The notes under the pieces are model-generated. The model ran no database searches, had not been told where the DNA came from, and worked only from the letters and a program-made list of their open reading frames with translations. From assembly GCA_949289565.1 (NCBI GenBank), contig CASEOO010000002.1:62001-126000 (forward strand): a stretch of DNA of 64,000 nucleotides. The letters are read 5' to 3'. A program made the position numbers and the translations under genes. Source of the stretch: an uncultured Bacteroidales bacterium (GTDB lineage: Bacteria; Bacteroidota; Bacteroidia; Bacteroidales; UBA932). Shown here piece after piece: positions 29,303 to 37,969 of this stretch (positions within the stretch are counted from its first letter, which is position 1; the number at the start of each line of letters is the position of its first letter).

Positions 29303-31393
29303 ATGAATATAAAAAAGATAATGATATCTGCCGTGGCAGCCTTTGCCGCCACGGCAATATTGCCGGCAAAGACTGCCGGCACCCTTTCGGGAGAGGACAG
29401 GCTTTTCACGCCGGTAAGGCAGACAGAACTGCGTGCGCAGTCGTTCCCTCTCCTGGTATCGGATTCCTATTTTTCTGTATGGTCGCCTTTTGACAGGCTG
29501 TATGACGGTCCGACGAGCCATTGGTTCGAGACCGTCCGTCCTCTTGCCGGGGCAGTGCGTGTGGACGGCGAGGTTTACCGTTTCATGGGTGCGTCAGAGG
29601 ACGGATTTTTCGGGAATGCCGCAGAGCAGCTGTCTGTGGACGTGCTTCCTACCCAGACATATTACACTTTCAGGTGCGGGCCCGTGGCGCTGGATGTGGT
29701 CTTCACTGCACCGCTGCTGATAGATGACCTCGATCTGATGTCCACACCGATAAATTATATTTCATACAGGGCCAGGTCTCTCGACAAGGCTTCGCATGAC
29801 GTGCAGTTCTATGTGGACACTGCTCCTGTGCTGGCTGTCCATGAACCCGGGCAGGATACTGAAACGCGCAGCATGAGCCGGGGCGGTCTGGATTATGCGT
29901 ATTCAGGCACTATCGAACAGCCTTATGCAGTCAGGTCGGGGGACTATACCGGCATAGACTGGGGCTATGTGTATCTGGCCGGGCGCTCAGGTGCATCTGC
30001 CTCGACAGTTATAGGAAAGTCGGATGAAGTCAGAGGCTCGTTTGAAGTCACCGGGAAATTTCCTGGCATGCTGCCTGAGGTCATAGTGGACAGGGATACG
30101 GCGTATACGGCGGTGCTGGCATACTGCCATGATCTGGGCCAGGTGGACAAGGCCGGGAAGCATGGCTTCTTCATGGCAGGATATGACGATGTGTATTGCA
30201 TGGAGTATATGTACGAGCTGTACATGGCTTACTGGAAGCATGAAGGCGAGGTAAGCATATACGATGCTTTCGAAAGATTCCAGCGGGACTATCTTCAGAT
30301 CATGGAACGCTGCCGTGATTTCGACGAGAAGATAATGAGGGACGCCGAGGCTGCCGGCGGACAGAAATATGCCGAGCTGCTGGCATTTTCCTACAGGCCT
30401 GCCATAGCCGCGCATAAGCTTTTCACTGACAAGAAGGGAAATCTTCTTTTCTTCTCTAAGGAGAACGGAAGCAACGGGAGCGTGAATACCGTCGACCTGA
30501 CATATCCGTCCGCTCCTCTGTTCCTGCTTTACAATACCGATCTTCTGAAAGGCATGATGACTTCCATCTTCGAATACAGCGAGAGCGGCAGATGGGCCAA
30601 GCCTTTCCCTGCCCACGATATCGGCAAATATCCGAAAGCGAACGGCCAGACCTACCCTGAGGACATGCCTGTGGAGGAGGCCGGAAACATGGTGATACTG
30701 TCTGCCACCATAGCCAAGGCGGAGGGCACTCCGGAGTATGCGGCTCGCTGGTGGTCTCTTCTGAGCCAGTGGACAGACTATCTCGTGGAGTATGGACTGG
30801 ATCCTGAGAACCAGCTCTGCACCGATGATTTCGCAGGGCACTGGGCGCATAATGCGAATCTTTCCGTCAAAGCCATCATGGGCGTGGCGGCTTACAGCGA
30901 GCTGGCCAGGATGCAGGGAATGGAAGATACTGCTGACAGGTATATGGCCAAGGCGCGTGAGATGGCCTCAGCATGGATAGAGAAGGCTGATGACGGCGAT
31001 CATTACCGTCTGGCTTTTGACAGGCCGGACACATGGAGTCTGAAATACAATATAGTATGGGACAAGCTCTGGAATACAGGTGTTTTCCCGGAAGATGTGA
31101 TGGCGAAAGAGATTCCGTATTATCTCGCGAACCAGAACCGCTATGGAGTGCCTCTTGACTGCCGCGAGGACTATACCAAGTCTGACTGGATCATGTGGAT
31201 AGCCGCCATGGCTCCTGACAGGGAGACATTCGACATGCTGGTGAATCCGGTTTACGACTATGTGAACGAGAGCCCGCGGAGATTCCCGATGGGAGACTGG
31301 TACGGGACTGTCGACTGCATGCCGATACAGTTCCGCGCACGCTCGGTTATCGCCGGCCACTGGATGCCTGTGCTGATGATGAAGAGCCGGTGA
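29303..31393 (+). CDS. DUF4965/glutaminase A-like family protein
   Basis: Exported protein of 696 residues with signal peptide ISAVAAFAATAILPAK. It begins TPLLV-like with SFPLLVSDSYFSVWSPFDRLYDGPTSHW, the usual opening of proteins carrying DUF5127, DUF4965 and DUF1793 modules (annotated as glutaminase A-like). The later part (FSYRPAIAAHKLF, CTDDFAGHWAHNANLSVKA, NIVWDKLWNTGVFP, DWYGTVDC) is an alpha/alpha-toroid typical of carbohydrate-active enzymes. In polysaccharide loci this family more likely acts on glycans than on glutamine, but that is inference. Its 3' end overlaps the convergent O-methyltransferase gene by 47 bases. It is the last gene of the plus-strand locus. Confidence 0.8.
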   Translation: MNIKKIMISAVAAFAATAILPAKTAGTLSGEDRLFTPVRQTELRAQSFPLLVSDSYFSVWSPFDRLYDGPTSHWFETVRPLAGAVRVDGEVYRFMGASEDGFFGNAAEQLSVDVLPTQTYYTFRCGPVALDVVFTAPLLIDDLDLMSTPINYISYRARSLDKASHDVQFYVDTAPVLAVHEPGQDTETRSMSRGGLDYAYSGTIEQPYAVRSGDYTGIDWGYVYLAGRSGASASTVIGKSDEVRGSFEVTGKFPGMLPEVIVDRDTAYTAVLAYCHDLGQVDKAGKHGFFMAGYDDVYCMEYMYELYMAYWKHEGEVSIYDAFERFQRDYLQIMERCRDFDEKIMRDAEAAGGQKYAELLAFSYRPAIAAHKLFTDKKGNLLFFSKENGSNGSVNTVDLTYPSAPLFLLYNTDLLKGMMTSIFEYSESGRWAKPFPAHDIGKYPKANGQTYPEDMPVEEAGNMVILSATIAKAEGTPEYAARWWSLLSQWTDYLVEYGLDPENQLCTDDFAGHWAHNANLSVKAIMGVAAYSELARMQGMEDTADRYMAKAREMASAWIEKADDGDHYRLAFDRPDTWSLKYNIVWDKLWNTGVFPEDVMAKEIPYYLANQNRYGVPLDCREDYTKSDWIMWIAAMAPDRETFDMLVNPVYDYVNESPRRFPMGDWYGTVDCMPIQFRARSVIAGHWMPVLMMKSR

Positions 31394-32045
31394 GCTTTCT
31401 GATGAAATTCAGCCCGTCCCGGACAGGCATGATGACTGATTCTACCCGCGGATCTCTGGCTATCATGTCGTTGAACGCAGCAATGCCGGCGGTCTGCTTG
31501 TCGCGGGGCAAGGGCTCCTGGCAGACTTTCCCGTCCCACAGGACATTGTCGGCCAGTATATATCCGCCAGTTTTGACTATGTCGAACACGAGGTCGTAAT
31601 ATTCCGGATATTCCCTCTTGTTTGCATCAATGTACACCAGGTCATATTGCGGCCTGGTGTTTTTTTCCAGAATCTCTTCCCTGAGCCGCTCCAGGCTTTT
31701 CTTCGCATCCCCGATTATCAGGCTGATTTTCTCTGCCAGCCCGGCCCTTTCAAACCCTTCCAGGATCAGGCTCTCCAGCTCGTCATTTATTTCCAGAGTG
31801 TCCAGATGCCCGTTCACGGGCAATGACATTGCGAGGCATACGGCCGAGTATCCGGTGAAAGTCCCTATCTCCAATATATTCTGCGGAGAAGTGGCTTCCG
31901 CCAGCATTTTCAGAAACCGCCCCTGAACGGCCCCTGTCAGCATACGTGCATGGTTGGTCCGGATATGGGTCTGCTTTTCTATCCATGCCAGAGCCTCTGT
32001 CTCCTGTGTCGAATGCTCTGCAATATATTCACCGATGCTTTTCAT
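31347..32045 (-). CDS. Class I SAM-dependent O-methyltransferase
   Basis: The 232 residues match small Mg-dependent catechol-type O-methyltransferases: RTNHARMLTGAVQGRFLKML, the SAM-binding ILEIGTFTGYSAVCLA, YDLVYIDANKREY with the metal-binding Asp, and ADNVLWDGKV. The physiological substrate of bacterial members is unknown. I start at MKSIGEYIAEHS because the upstream frame is unlike the family. Homologues usually end soon after RDGLNFIRK; here an extra Ser/Ala-rich tail of about 13 residues runs into the antisense of the DUF4965 gene, producing a 47-base tail-to-tail overlap. It is not functionally linked to the glycan locus by strand or spacing. A gap of 81 bases separates it from the M16 peptidase gene upstream. 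Confidence 0.92.
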   Translation of the reverse strand: MKSIGEYIAEHSTQETEALAWIEKQTHIRTNHARMLTGAVQGRFLKMLAEATSPQNILEIGTFTGYSAVCLAMSLPVNGHLDTLEINDELESLILEGFERAGLAEKISLIIGDAKKSLERLREEILEKNTRPQYDLVYIDANKREYPEYYDLVFDIVKTGGYILADNVLWDGKVCQEPLPRDKQTAGIAAFNDMIARDPRVESVIMPVRDGLNFIRKLTGSSSSAQASSGRR

Positions 32046-32126
32046 AGTTTTAACTAAATCTCTTTTATCGGTCCTGGAATCAGATGAGGATGGCATAAAA
32101 GTGTTTTCGGCTCACTCTTCATCCTG

Positions 32127-33434
32127 CTATAGAAATACCAGGCGGCAGAGCGATGATTCGTCGAACACCGCCCTGGCGGCATCCCTGATCTGCCCCGAGG
32201 TCACTGCCTCTATCTTTTCACGTGTGGATTCGTCAGAGAGCACCCGTCCATACGCCATAAGGCTCTTGCCCATAGCCAGGCACTGTGCCTCCCCGTTGTC
32301 CGAGGTGATGGCCATCTGCCCGAGGAACTGCTTCTTGGCGGCGGCCAGCCTGGCAGGAGATAGCAAGTCTGTCTGGAGTTTCTTCACTTCTTTGGCTATC
32401 ACTTTGCCGCATTTTTCCAGATTCTCCTTGTCGCATCCCAGGCTGATAGCCGCTATTCCGCAGTCAGAGTATTGGGTGTAAGTGCATTCCACCCCGTAAA
32501 CCCATCCGTTTTTTTCCCGGAGCACGTAGTTCAGAATGGAATTGCTGGCTGGCCCTCCCAGTATGTTGCACAGCAATATGGTAGCCACTCTTTCCTTTTC
32601 CTCGTACAGCGACGGCGCCAGGTTTCCTATGACACAGTTCACCTGATGGTTTTTCTTGTTCACGGTTTTGTCAAACCTCACAGGCCTCGGTTTCCTGAGA
32701 TTCATTCTGAATTCCGCCGGACTGCCGCATCCTGCGTTTCCGCACTCGCCAGACACTGAAGAGGATTTCCCGGTGAACCATTTTGATGACAGCCTGCCAA
32801 TGAATTTCTCCATTTTCACTTCATCTATGTCCGCCACGATGCTGAATGCCATCCTTTCCGGAATGAATTTTTCCGCTGTGAAGCTCAGCAGTTCCTCGCG
32901 CCCTATCTTTTTCACGGAAGCGCTGGTGCCAAGTATGGGAGCAGACAAAGGATGCCCTGAAAATATCATTTCCTCGAATTTGTCATAGACATCTTCGGCA
33001 GGGGAGTCTTTATAGGAGTTGATTTCATCGATCACGACTCCTTTTTCGATATTGACTTCAGCCTCTGGAAAGGTGGCTGAAGTCGCCAGCTCGAAAAGCA
33101 GGTTGGCCGCTTTCGGCAGGTCCTCTTTCAGCACGGTGGCGTGGAGGACGATTTCCTCCTTCGTGGTGAAAGCATTGAGCTCGCCTCCGAGCTTGTCCAG
33201 ATAGCCGTTTATCACTGACGCGCTTTTCTTTTTCGTGCCTTTGAAAATGGTATGTTCGGTGAAATGCGCCAGCCCTGAATGCCAGCCTTCCTCGTCGCGT
33301 GTGCCGCACTTGATGCTCAGTGCGCAATATGCGGCGGCGGATCCTGTCCTTTTCACTGCATATTGCAGCCCGCAGTCTGTTTTGCCGTATATCATTTGCA
33401 GTCTCTCTTGTCGTTCATCGGCATCCTGCCGCAT
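32127..33434 (-). CDS. M16-family zinc metallopeptidase (insulinase/PqqL-like)
   Basis: A 435-residue single-chain M16 peptidase. The inverted zinc motif HFTEH appears in GLAHFTEHTIFKGT, and the third ligand Glu in NIEKGVVIDEINSYKD, so the site looks complete. The second, non-catalytic M16 half follows (ASNSILNYVLREKNGWVYGVECTY). It has no signal peptide, so it is probably cytoplasmic, like processing-peptidase homologues in this phylum. The start ATG overlaps the stop of the upstream gene (TAATG at 33436-33432), a hallmark of translational coupling, which supports the MRQDADE start. The physiological substrate is unknown. The partner exported protein may be related to its role. Confidence 0.92.
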   Translation of the reverse strand: MRQDADERQERLQMIYGKTDCGLQYAVKRTGSAAAYCALSIKCGTRDEEGWHSGLAHFTEHTIFKGTKKKSASVINGYLDKLGGELNAFTTKEEIVLHATVLKEDLPKAANLLFELATSATFPEAEVNIEKGVVIDEINSYKDSPAEDVYDKFEEMIFSGHPLSAPILGTSASVKKIGREELLSFTAEKFIPERMAFSIVADIDEVKMEKFIGRLSSKWFTGKSSSVSGECGNAGCGSPAEFRMNLRKPRPVRFDKTVNKKNHQVNCVIGNLAPSLYEEKERVATILLCNILGGPASNSILNYVLREKNGWVYGVECTYTQYSDCGIAAISLGCDKENLEKCGKVIAKEVKKLQTDLLSPARLAAAKKQFLGQMAITSDNGEAQCLAMGKSLMAYGRVLSDESTREKIEAVTSGQIRDAARAVFDESSLCRLVFL

Positions 33435-34276
33435 TATCTGGCGGCTATCCTGTACAGATCTTCGAGAAGGAAGCCTGGACCGAACTTTTTGGACAGCCTG
33501 TGTTTCCTGAAGTAATAAAGCTTGTGCGTCTGGGCGTCTATCAGCATTTTGTAGCAGAAAGAGCCAGAGGCTTCGTCCGATGGATACACGGTATAGCTCA
33601 CTGCAGTCTCAGGGGCATGCTCCATCATCATTTCGTCGGCGGTGTCCGTATCGGCTGCATAGATTCCGTCTTTTTCCAGAGCTTTCAGAACATCTTCAGG
33701 GATGTTTTCAGCCAGGTCATCCATGGCGATGACTATCTTTTTTTTCGCCGCCTGGCCTATATTCGAATTGCTGTCGCTCAGCCCTGAATATCCTGCCACG
33801 TCAGTTTCCATGGAGCGCAGTATGTGTTCCTGCATGATGTCCAGCAATGCAGGCAGAAATACGAATTCCCTTCCGGAAGGGTCATCTGTGGACATCACAG
33901 GAACAGTGACTACGTCCAGCATCTTGCTTATACCTTTTCCTGCCTCGGCCCCGCCTTTCATCACTGAAAGCATCGTGAGCCCGGGCCTGGATTCTTTTCT
34001 GAACTGCCCTTTCACAGCCATCAGGAAATAATAGCTGCCGTCAGTCTTTATCTGCTCGAATTCTTTCAGCGTGCAGAACTCGAACGGGGAGATTCTCCAC
34101 CTGTTCTGCACCTCATCCTTGAATGACTGGTCGAAGAAGATGTTCCCTGTCAGCACCACTTTGACTGTCTTTTCGGTGAAATCCTCTATCTTCGTTTTTT
34201 TCGTGTTTATTTGAGCCTGGGCTGACATGAGCACAGGCATCAGGATGGCCGCGGCCAATACAATGATTTTTTTCAT
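33434..34276 (-). CDS. Exported protein of unknown function, coupled to M16 peptidase
   Basis: I do not recognise the family. The 280-residue product has a signal peptide (IIVLAAAILMPVLMSAQAQ) cleaved near residue 21, so it is periplasmic or outer-membrane associated. The mature part has a conserved-looking block TVKVVLTGNIFFDQSFKDEV and RWRISPFEFCTLKEFE, then YYFLMAVKGQFRKES and SYTVYPSDEASGSFCYKML. It has no other membrane segment and no catalytic motif I can name. The stop overlaps the start of the M16 peptidase gene (TAATG). I use the ATG at 34276; a TTG 15 bases upstream is possible. A minus-strand TAAATTTG (34371-34364) could be its -7 box. Confidence 0.75.
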   Translation of the reverse strand: MKKIIVLAAAILMPVLMSAQAQINTKKTKIEDFTEKTVKVVLTGNIFFDQSFKDEVQNRWRISPFEFCTLKEFEQIKTDGSYYFLMAVKGQFRKESRPGLTMLSVMKGGAEAGKGISKMLDVVTVPVMSTDDPSGREFVFLPALLDIMQEHILRSMETDVAGYSGLSDSNSNIGQAAKKKIVIAMDDLAENIPEDVLKALEKDGIYAADTDTADEMMMEHAPETAVSYTVYPSDEASGSFCYKMLIDAQTHKLYYFRKHRLSKKFGPGFLLEDLYRIAAR

Positions 34277-34383
34277 ATTCCTAAATTTCAAACTTTTTTG
34301 CGTGCCGGGCTGTCATCCCGCCTCGCAATTTGAAAATTCACCCCAATTTTGTCTTTTCGACGGCAAATTTACAAAATAATACG

Positions 34384-34391
34384 TACTTTTG
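34384..34391 (+). promoter_or_regulatory. Possible -7 box for dnaX
   Basis: TACTTTTG matches the Bacteroidota -7 consensus TAnnTTTG and lies about 64 bases before the dnaX ATG. No exact TTTG is found 19-21 bases upstream, so support rests on the -7 box and its position in an AT-rich divergent gap (34277-34454). Confidence 0.4.
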
Positions 34392-34454
34392 TAAGATAAC
34401 GTGAATCCGGCGGAATGCAAGAAGGGGATTTCGCCGTACTGCAATAGACCTTAT

Positions 34455-36281
34455 ATGTCAGACTATATTGTTTCAGCCAGGAAATACAGGCCCGACAGCT
34501 TCGAGTCGCTGGTCGGACAGGAAAACATTGCCAGGACCCTGAAGAATTCCATTAAGCGCGGGCAGCTGGCGCATGCATATCTGTTCTGCGGTCCTCGCGG
34601 GGTAGGCAAGACCAGCACTGCCAGGATTTTCGCGAAGACTATAAACTGTGCGGATCCCGGGCCTGACATGGAGCCGTGCGGAAAATGCGAGTCCTGCATG
34701 TCTTTTGCCGAGGGCAGGTCTTACTGCATTCATGAGCTGGATGCGGCTTCGAACAATGGCGTGGATGACATCAAGGCGCTGATAGACCAGGTGCGGATAC
34801 CTCCTCAGACGGGAAAATACAGCGTATACATCATAGATGAGGTGCATATGCTCAGCTCGGCTGCGTTCAATGCTTTTCTCAAGACGCTGGAAGAGCCGCC
34901 TGCCTATGCCATATTCATTCTCGCCACCACAGAGAAGCACAAGATACTTCCGACCATACTTTCCCGCTGCCAGACATATGATTTCAACCGAATCACTGTA
35001 GACGGGATAGTGGGGAATCTGAAGTCGATAGCTCAGAAAGAGGGCGTGGCGATAGATGATGAATCCCTCCATGTCATAGCTATGAAGGCGGACGGGGCGA
35101 TGAGGGATGCTCTGACGATATTCGACCAGACAGTGGCGTTCTGCGGAAAAGAGGTCAGATATGAGGAAGTCATAAAGAACCTCAATGTCCTGGACTATGA
35201 GTATTCTTTCGCCCTGACAGATGCTTTTCTGGCAGGGGATTACAGGACGGCGTTTCTGAAATTCGATGAGATACTTTCAAAGGGCTTCAATGCGCTGCAT
35301 TTCGTTTCCGCCCTGAGTTCTCATTTCAGAGATTTGCTTGTGAGCAAGACTTCAGGGCTGGAGGCGCTTCTGGACTTGCCTGAATCTCTCAGAAAAAGAT
35401 ACAGGGAGCAGGCCGGGCACTGTTCTCTGGCTTTCATTTATGAGGCTATGAACATCACTATGCAGTGCGAGTCATCGTACAGGGCGAGCATAAATCCGAG
35501 ATTTCTCATAGAGCTTACCATGATGAAGCTCAGCGCGCTGGCCTCCAAGATCGCAGGCCAGCCTGCTTTCGGCGGGACGCCGGTGCATCAGGCCTCCCAG
35601 CCTGTCGCGCAGCCTCAGAAGCCTGAGCCTCATCCTCGCCAGGTTTCCGGGCCGTCTCCGCAGGCTGCCGCCTCTGTTTCGCCAGAGTCTTCAAAACCTG
35701 AGCCTGCACCAGAGCCTTCAAAGCCGGAATCTGCACCAGAGCCGGCATCCGCCTCTGCTTCTCCTTCTCCGGAATCTTCTCCGTCAGCAGATGCTGCGCC
35801 TAAGCCACGCAGGGCCAGGGCTGCAAGAGGGTCGTCCATCGCCTTGAACAGCATTATGAACGAGACGGAAGGGAAAAACCCTGCAGCCCAGGCTGAAGCG
35901 GTCCAGACTAATGTTTCAGACGAAGATGTATTGGCGAAGTGGCAGGATTTGGCGGCCATGTATGTGTCAAAACCTCGGCTGAACAATACATTGGCCATGG
36001 CCAAGCTGGAAATCTCTAAAGAAGAAGAGACTCGCTGGGTTATATTCAAGGTGCTGAATGCCGCTCAGAAAGAGTGGATAGAGACGAAGCTGCTGCATGA
36101 GCTTGAAGGCCGCTTCAAACAGCTTACAGGTGCGGCGGATGTCAGGCTGAGGGTGGATATCGAGCCTGAAGAGGAGCGTCCCCAGGTAAGTTATATGCCG
36201 AGCGAAAAGCTCAGTGATTTGATGTCGAAAAACGACGAGGTCCGCAGCCTGGTCTCTGACCTGGGCCTGGATCTTAAATGA
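34455..36281 (+). CDS. dnaX: DNA polymerase III subunits gamma/tau
   Basis: Clamp-loader ATPase of the replicative polymerase. The 608-residue protein starts MSDYIVSARKYRPDSFESLVGQ, the normal DnaX N-terminus. The Walker A motif is GPRGVGKTSTAR. A zinc module shows four Cys (NCADPGPDMEPCGKCESC), followed by Walker B IIDEVHMLS and a LATTEKHKILPTILSRCQ sensor region. After domain III comes a Pro/Glu/Ala/Ser-rich linker (about residues 385-470) with repeated PEPAPEPSKPE-like units, then a C-terminal tau-type domain. I start at 34455 instead of an upstream GTG because family members begin here. I saw no slippery heptamer for a gamma frameshift. lptB starts about 100 bases downstream. Confidence 0.96.
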   Translation: MSDYIVSARKYRPDSFESLVGQENIARTLKNSIKRGQLAHAYLFCGPRGVGKTSTARIFAKTINCADPGPDMEPCGKCESCMSFAEGRSYCIHELDAASNNGVDDIKALIDQVRIPPQTGKYSVYIIDEVHMLSSAAFNAFLKTLEEPPAYAIFILATTEKHKILPTILSRCQTYDFNRITVDGIVGNLKSIAQKEGVAIDDESLHVIAMKADGAMRDALTIFDQTVAFCGKEVRYEEVIKNLNVLDYEYSFALTDAFLAGDYRTAFLKFDEILSKGFNALHFVSALSSHFRDLLVSKTSGLEALLDLPESLRKRYREQAGHCSLAFIYEAMNITMQCESSYRASINPRFLIELTMMKLSALASKIAGQPAFGGTPVHQASQPVAQPQKPEPHPRQVSGPSPQAAASVSPESSKPEPAPEPSKPESAPEPASASASPSPESSPSADAAPKPRRARAARGSSIALNSIMNETEGKNPAAQAEAVQTNVSDEDVLAKWQDLAAMYVSKPRLNNTLAMAKLEISKEEETRWVIFKVLNAAQKEWIETKLLHELEGRFKQLTGAADVRLRVDIEPEEERPQVSYMPSEKLSDLMSKNDEVRSLVSDLGLDLK

Positions 36282-36385
36282 CGGTCTCCGCGGTTTGGAT
36301 GCATCGTCTGGCGTGGAGGCATAGCGGAAGTTATTCCGGAAAAACAAGATTTTTAATTGTCCGTCAGGACACAATAGAAGCATTT

Positions 36386-37126
36386 ATGAAGTTGCGTTGC
36401 GAGAATCTGGTCAAGAAATATGGTGTACGCACCGTGGTGAAAGGTGTCTCGATGGAGGTCGAGCAGGGGGAAATAGTCGGTTTCCTCGGACCGAACGGCG
36501 CCGGCAAGACCACGAGTTTCTATATGATTACCGGGCTGATAGTTCCTAATGCAGGGAGGATATTCCTGGATGATGAGGAGATCACCGGGCTTCCGATGTA
36601 CAAGCGTGCACAGAAGGGTGTGGGCTATCTCGCCCAGGAGGCATCGGTGTTCAGGCGTATGTCTGTAGAGGACAATATCATGTCTGTCATGGAGATGTCC
36701 TCGTTCTCGAAAGCCGAGAGGAAAGAGCGCCTGGAGTCTCTCATCGATGAATTCAATCTCCACAAAGTCCGGAAAAGCCTCGGAATCCAGCTGTCAGGAG
36801 GGGAGAGACGGCGCTGTGAAATAGCCCGGGCACTGGCTATAGATCCGAAATTCATTCTTCTGGACGAGCCGTTTGCCGGTGTGGACCCTATCGCGGTGGA
36901 GGATATCCAGCACATCATTGCAAAGCTGAAGTACAAAAACATCGGCGTCATCATTACTGACCACAATGTCGGCGAGACTCTTGCTATCATAGACAGGGCC
37001 TATCTGCTTTACGAAGGAAATATTCTGCAGAGCGGCACCCCTGAGGAACTGGCGGCGGATGAAGAGGTCCGTACCAAATATCTCGGCTCCACCTTCGTCC
37101 TCAAACGTTCCGCCGCAGTCAAATGA
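36386..37126 (+). CDS. lptB: LPS export ABC transporter ATP-binding protein
   Basis: Cytoplasmic ATPase that powers extraction of lipopolysaccharide from the inner membrane by LptFG. The 246 residues show Walker A GPNGAGKTTSFYMITG, a Q-loop (YLAQEASVF), the signature LSGGERRRCEIARAL, Walker B FILLDEPFAGVDP, and the H-loop VIITDHNV. The wording LAQEASVFRRMSVEDNI is characteristic of LptB rather than of other ABC ATPases. The start MKLRCENLVKKYG matches the family; the frame is open further upstream but not conserved. The partner genes lptF, lptG, lptC and lptA are not in this window. Its stop codon lies inside a long terminator hairpin. Confidence 0.95.
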   Translation: MKLRCENLVKKYGVRTVVKGVSMEVEQGEIVGFLGPNGAGKTTSFYMITGLIVPNAGRIFLDDEEITGLPMYKRAQKGVGYLAQEASVFRRMSVEDNIMSVMEMSSFSKAERKERLESLIDEFNLHKVRKSLGIQLSGGERRRCEIARALAIDPKFILLDEPFAGVDPIAVEDIQHIIAKLKYKNIGVIITDHNVGETLAIIDRAYLLYEGNILQSGTPEELAADEEVRTKYLGSTFVLKRSAAVK

Positions 37127-37163
37127 AAAAAGCGTGGATTTTCCACGCTTTTTTCATTTGACT
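37117..37163. terminator. Bidirectional terminator between lptB and efp
   Basis: A perfect 22-base inverted repeat (37117-37138 and 37142-37163) has a loop of only three bases. Its stem holds AAAAAAGCGTGGA and TCCACGCTTTTTT, giving a GC core with a T-run on each strand. The lptB stop codon (37124-37126) lies inside the left arm. It can end both the lptB transcript and the convergent efp transcript. Confidence 0.85.
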
Positions 37164-37168
37164 CAAAC

Positions 37169-37257
37169 GTCTTTCTTCGAAAGACTGAACCCATTCTGAC
37201 CCCCTGTTAGGGGGATCTCGCTCCTTCCAGTCGCGGTCACTTCGTGACTTTTGACCG
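37169..37257. repeat. Three consecutive short stem-loops downstream of efp
   Basis: Three inverted repeats follow one another: GTCTTTC/GAAAGAC (37169-37185), CCCCCT/AGGGGG (37200-37214) and a nested CGGTCA...TGACCG with inner GTCAC/GTGAC (37234-37257). Together with the terminator they fill the gap between lptB and efp. They have no U-run and no open frame. A structured 3' end of the efp transcript or a small RNA is possible; nothing identifies it. Confidence 0.6.
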
Positions 37258-37288
37258 CCCTCCTTCCAGGATAAACAGTTAGTCAGAA

Positions 37289-37855
37289 CTATTTTACACG
37301 TTCGCCGTAAGACCTGTCAGTGGTGTTCACCCTGATCTTTTCACCCTGGTTGATGAAAAGAGGCACCATGATCATAGCGCCTGTTTCGAGGGTGGCTTCC
37401 TTCAATGCGCTGGTGGAAGCTGTGTCGCCCTTGACTGCCGGCTCGGTATATGTCACTTCCAGTTCCACATAAGTAGGAAGTTCGCATGTCAGGCATCTCT
37501 CCTCGTCAGCGAGGAACATCATCTCCACGTGCTGTCCTTCTTTCATCAGGTCAGCGTTTTCTACCAGGTCAGCATCGAGGTGAATCTGCTCGAATGTCTC
37601 TTCGTGCATGAAGTTGAACCCGTCCTCATCCTTGTACAGGAACTGGTATGGACGTCTTTCCACATTGATAGTCTCGATCTTGGCACCGGCTGTGAAAGTG
37701 TTCTCAAGTATACGGCCGTTCTCCAGGTTGCGGAGCTTGGTCTTTACGAAAGCTGGACCTTTACCAGGTTTTACATGCTGAAACCATACGATTGAGCATG
37801 GCTTCCCATTGAAATTGATGTAAAGTCCATTCTTGAAATCAGCTGTTGTTGCCAT
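37289..37855 (-). CDS. efp: Translation elongation factor P
   Basis: Binds stalled ribosomes and promotes peptide bonds at proline stretches. The 188 residues begin TADFKNGLYINFNGKPCSIVW, followed by the tip loop VKPGKGPAFVKTKLRNL. The lysine at position 32 (PGKGPA) corresponds to E. coli K34, which is modified by EpmA/EpmB there. No modification gene is visible in this window, so the state of K32 is unknown. The three OB/KOW domains are complete and end TTDRSYGERVK. A good promoter lies directly upstream and a terminator downstream, so it is probably a single-gene transcript. Confidence 0.96.
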   Translation of the reverse strand: MATTADFKNGLYINFNGKPCSIVWFQHVKPGKGPAFVKTKLRNLENGRILENTFTAGAKIETINVERRPYQFLYKDEDGFNFMHEETFEQIHLDADLVENADLMKEGQHVEMMFLADEERCLTCELPTYVELEVTYTEPAVKGDTASTSALKEATLETGAMIMVPLFINQGEKIRVNTTDRSYGERVK

Positions 37856-37894
37856 ATATTATCTTTTAAAAAGGATTATTTGCGATAGCGGGTG

Positions 37895-37926
37895 CAAAAA
37901 TATAAAAATGAAACGTTTCCGCCAAA
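37895..37926 (-). promoter_or_regulatory. Bacteroidota promoter for efp
   Basis: On the minus strand TTTG (37926-37923) is followed after 20 bases by TATTTTTG (37902-37895), matching the -33/-7 consensus. Transcription would begin near 37888, about 33 bases before the efp ATG. Confidence 0.7.
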
Positions 37927-37969
37927 TTTTTATATAATCCGTCATCTGCGGCTTCTGCACTGCCGCGGC

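Noticed and set aside
35868..35882. Possible -1 frameshift site (GGGAAAAAC) in dnaX for making gamma
   Set aside because: In the reading frame the codons are GGG AAA AAC, which do not form an X XXY YYZ slippery heptamer, and no downstream pseudoknot was evident.
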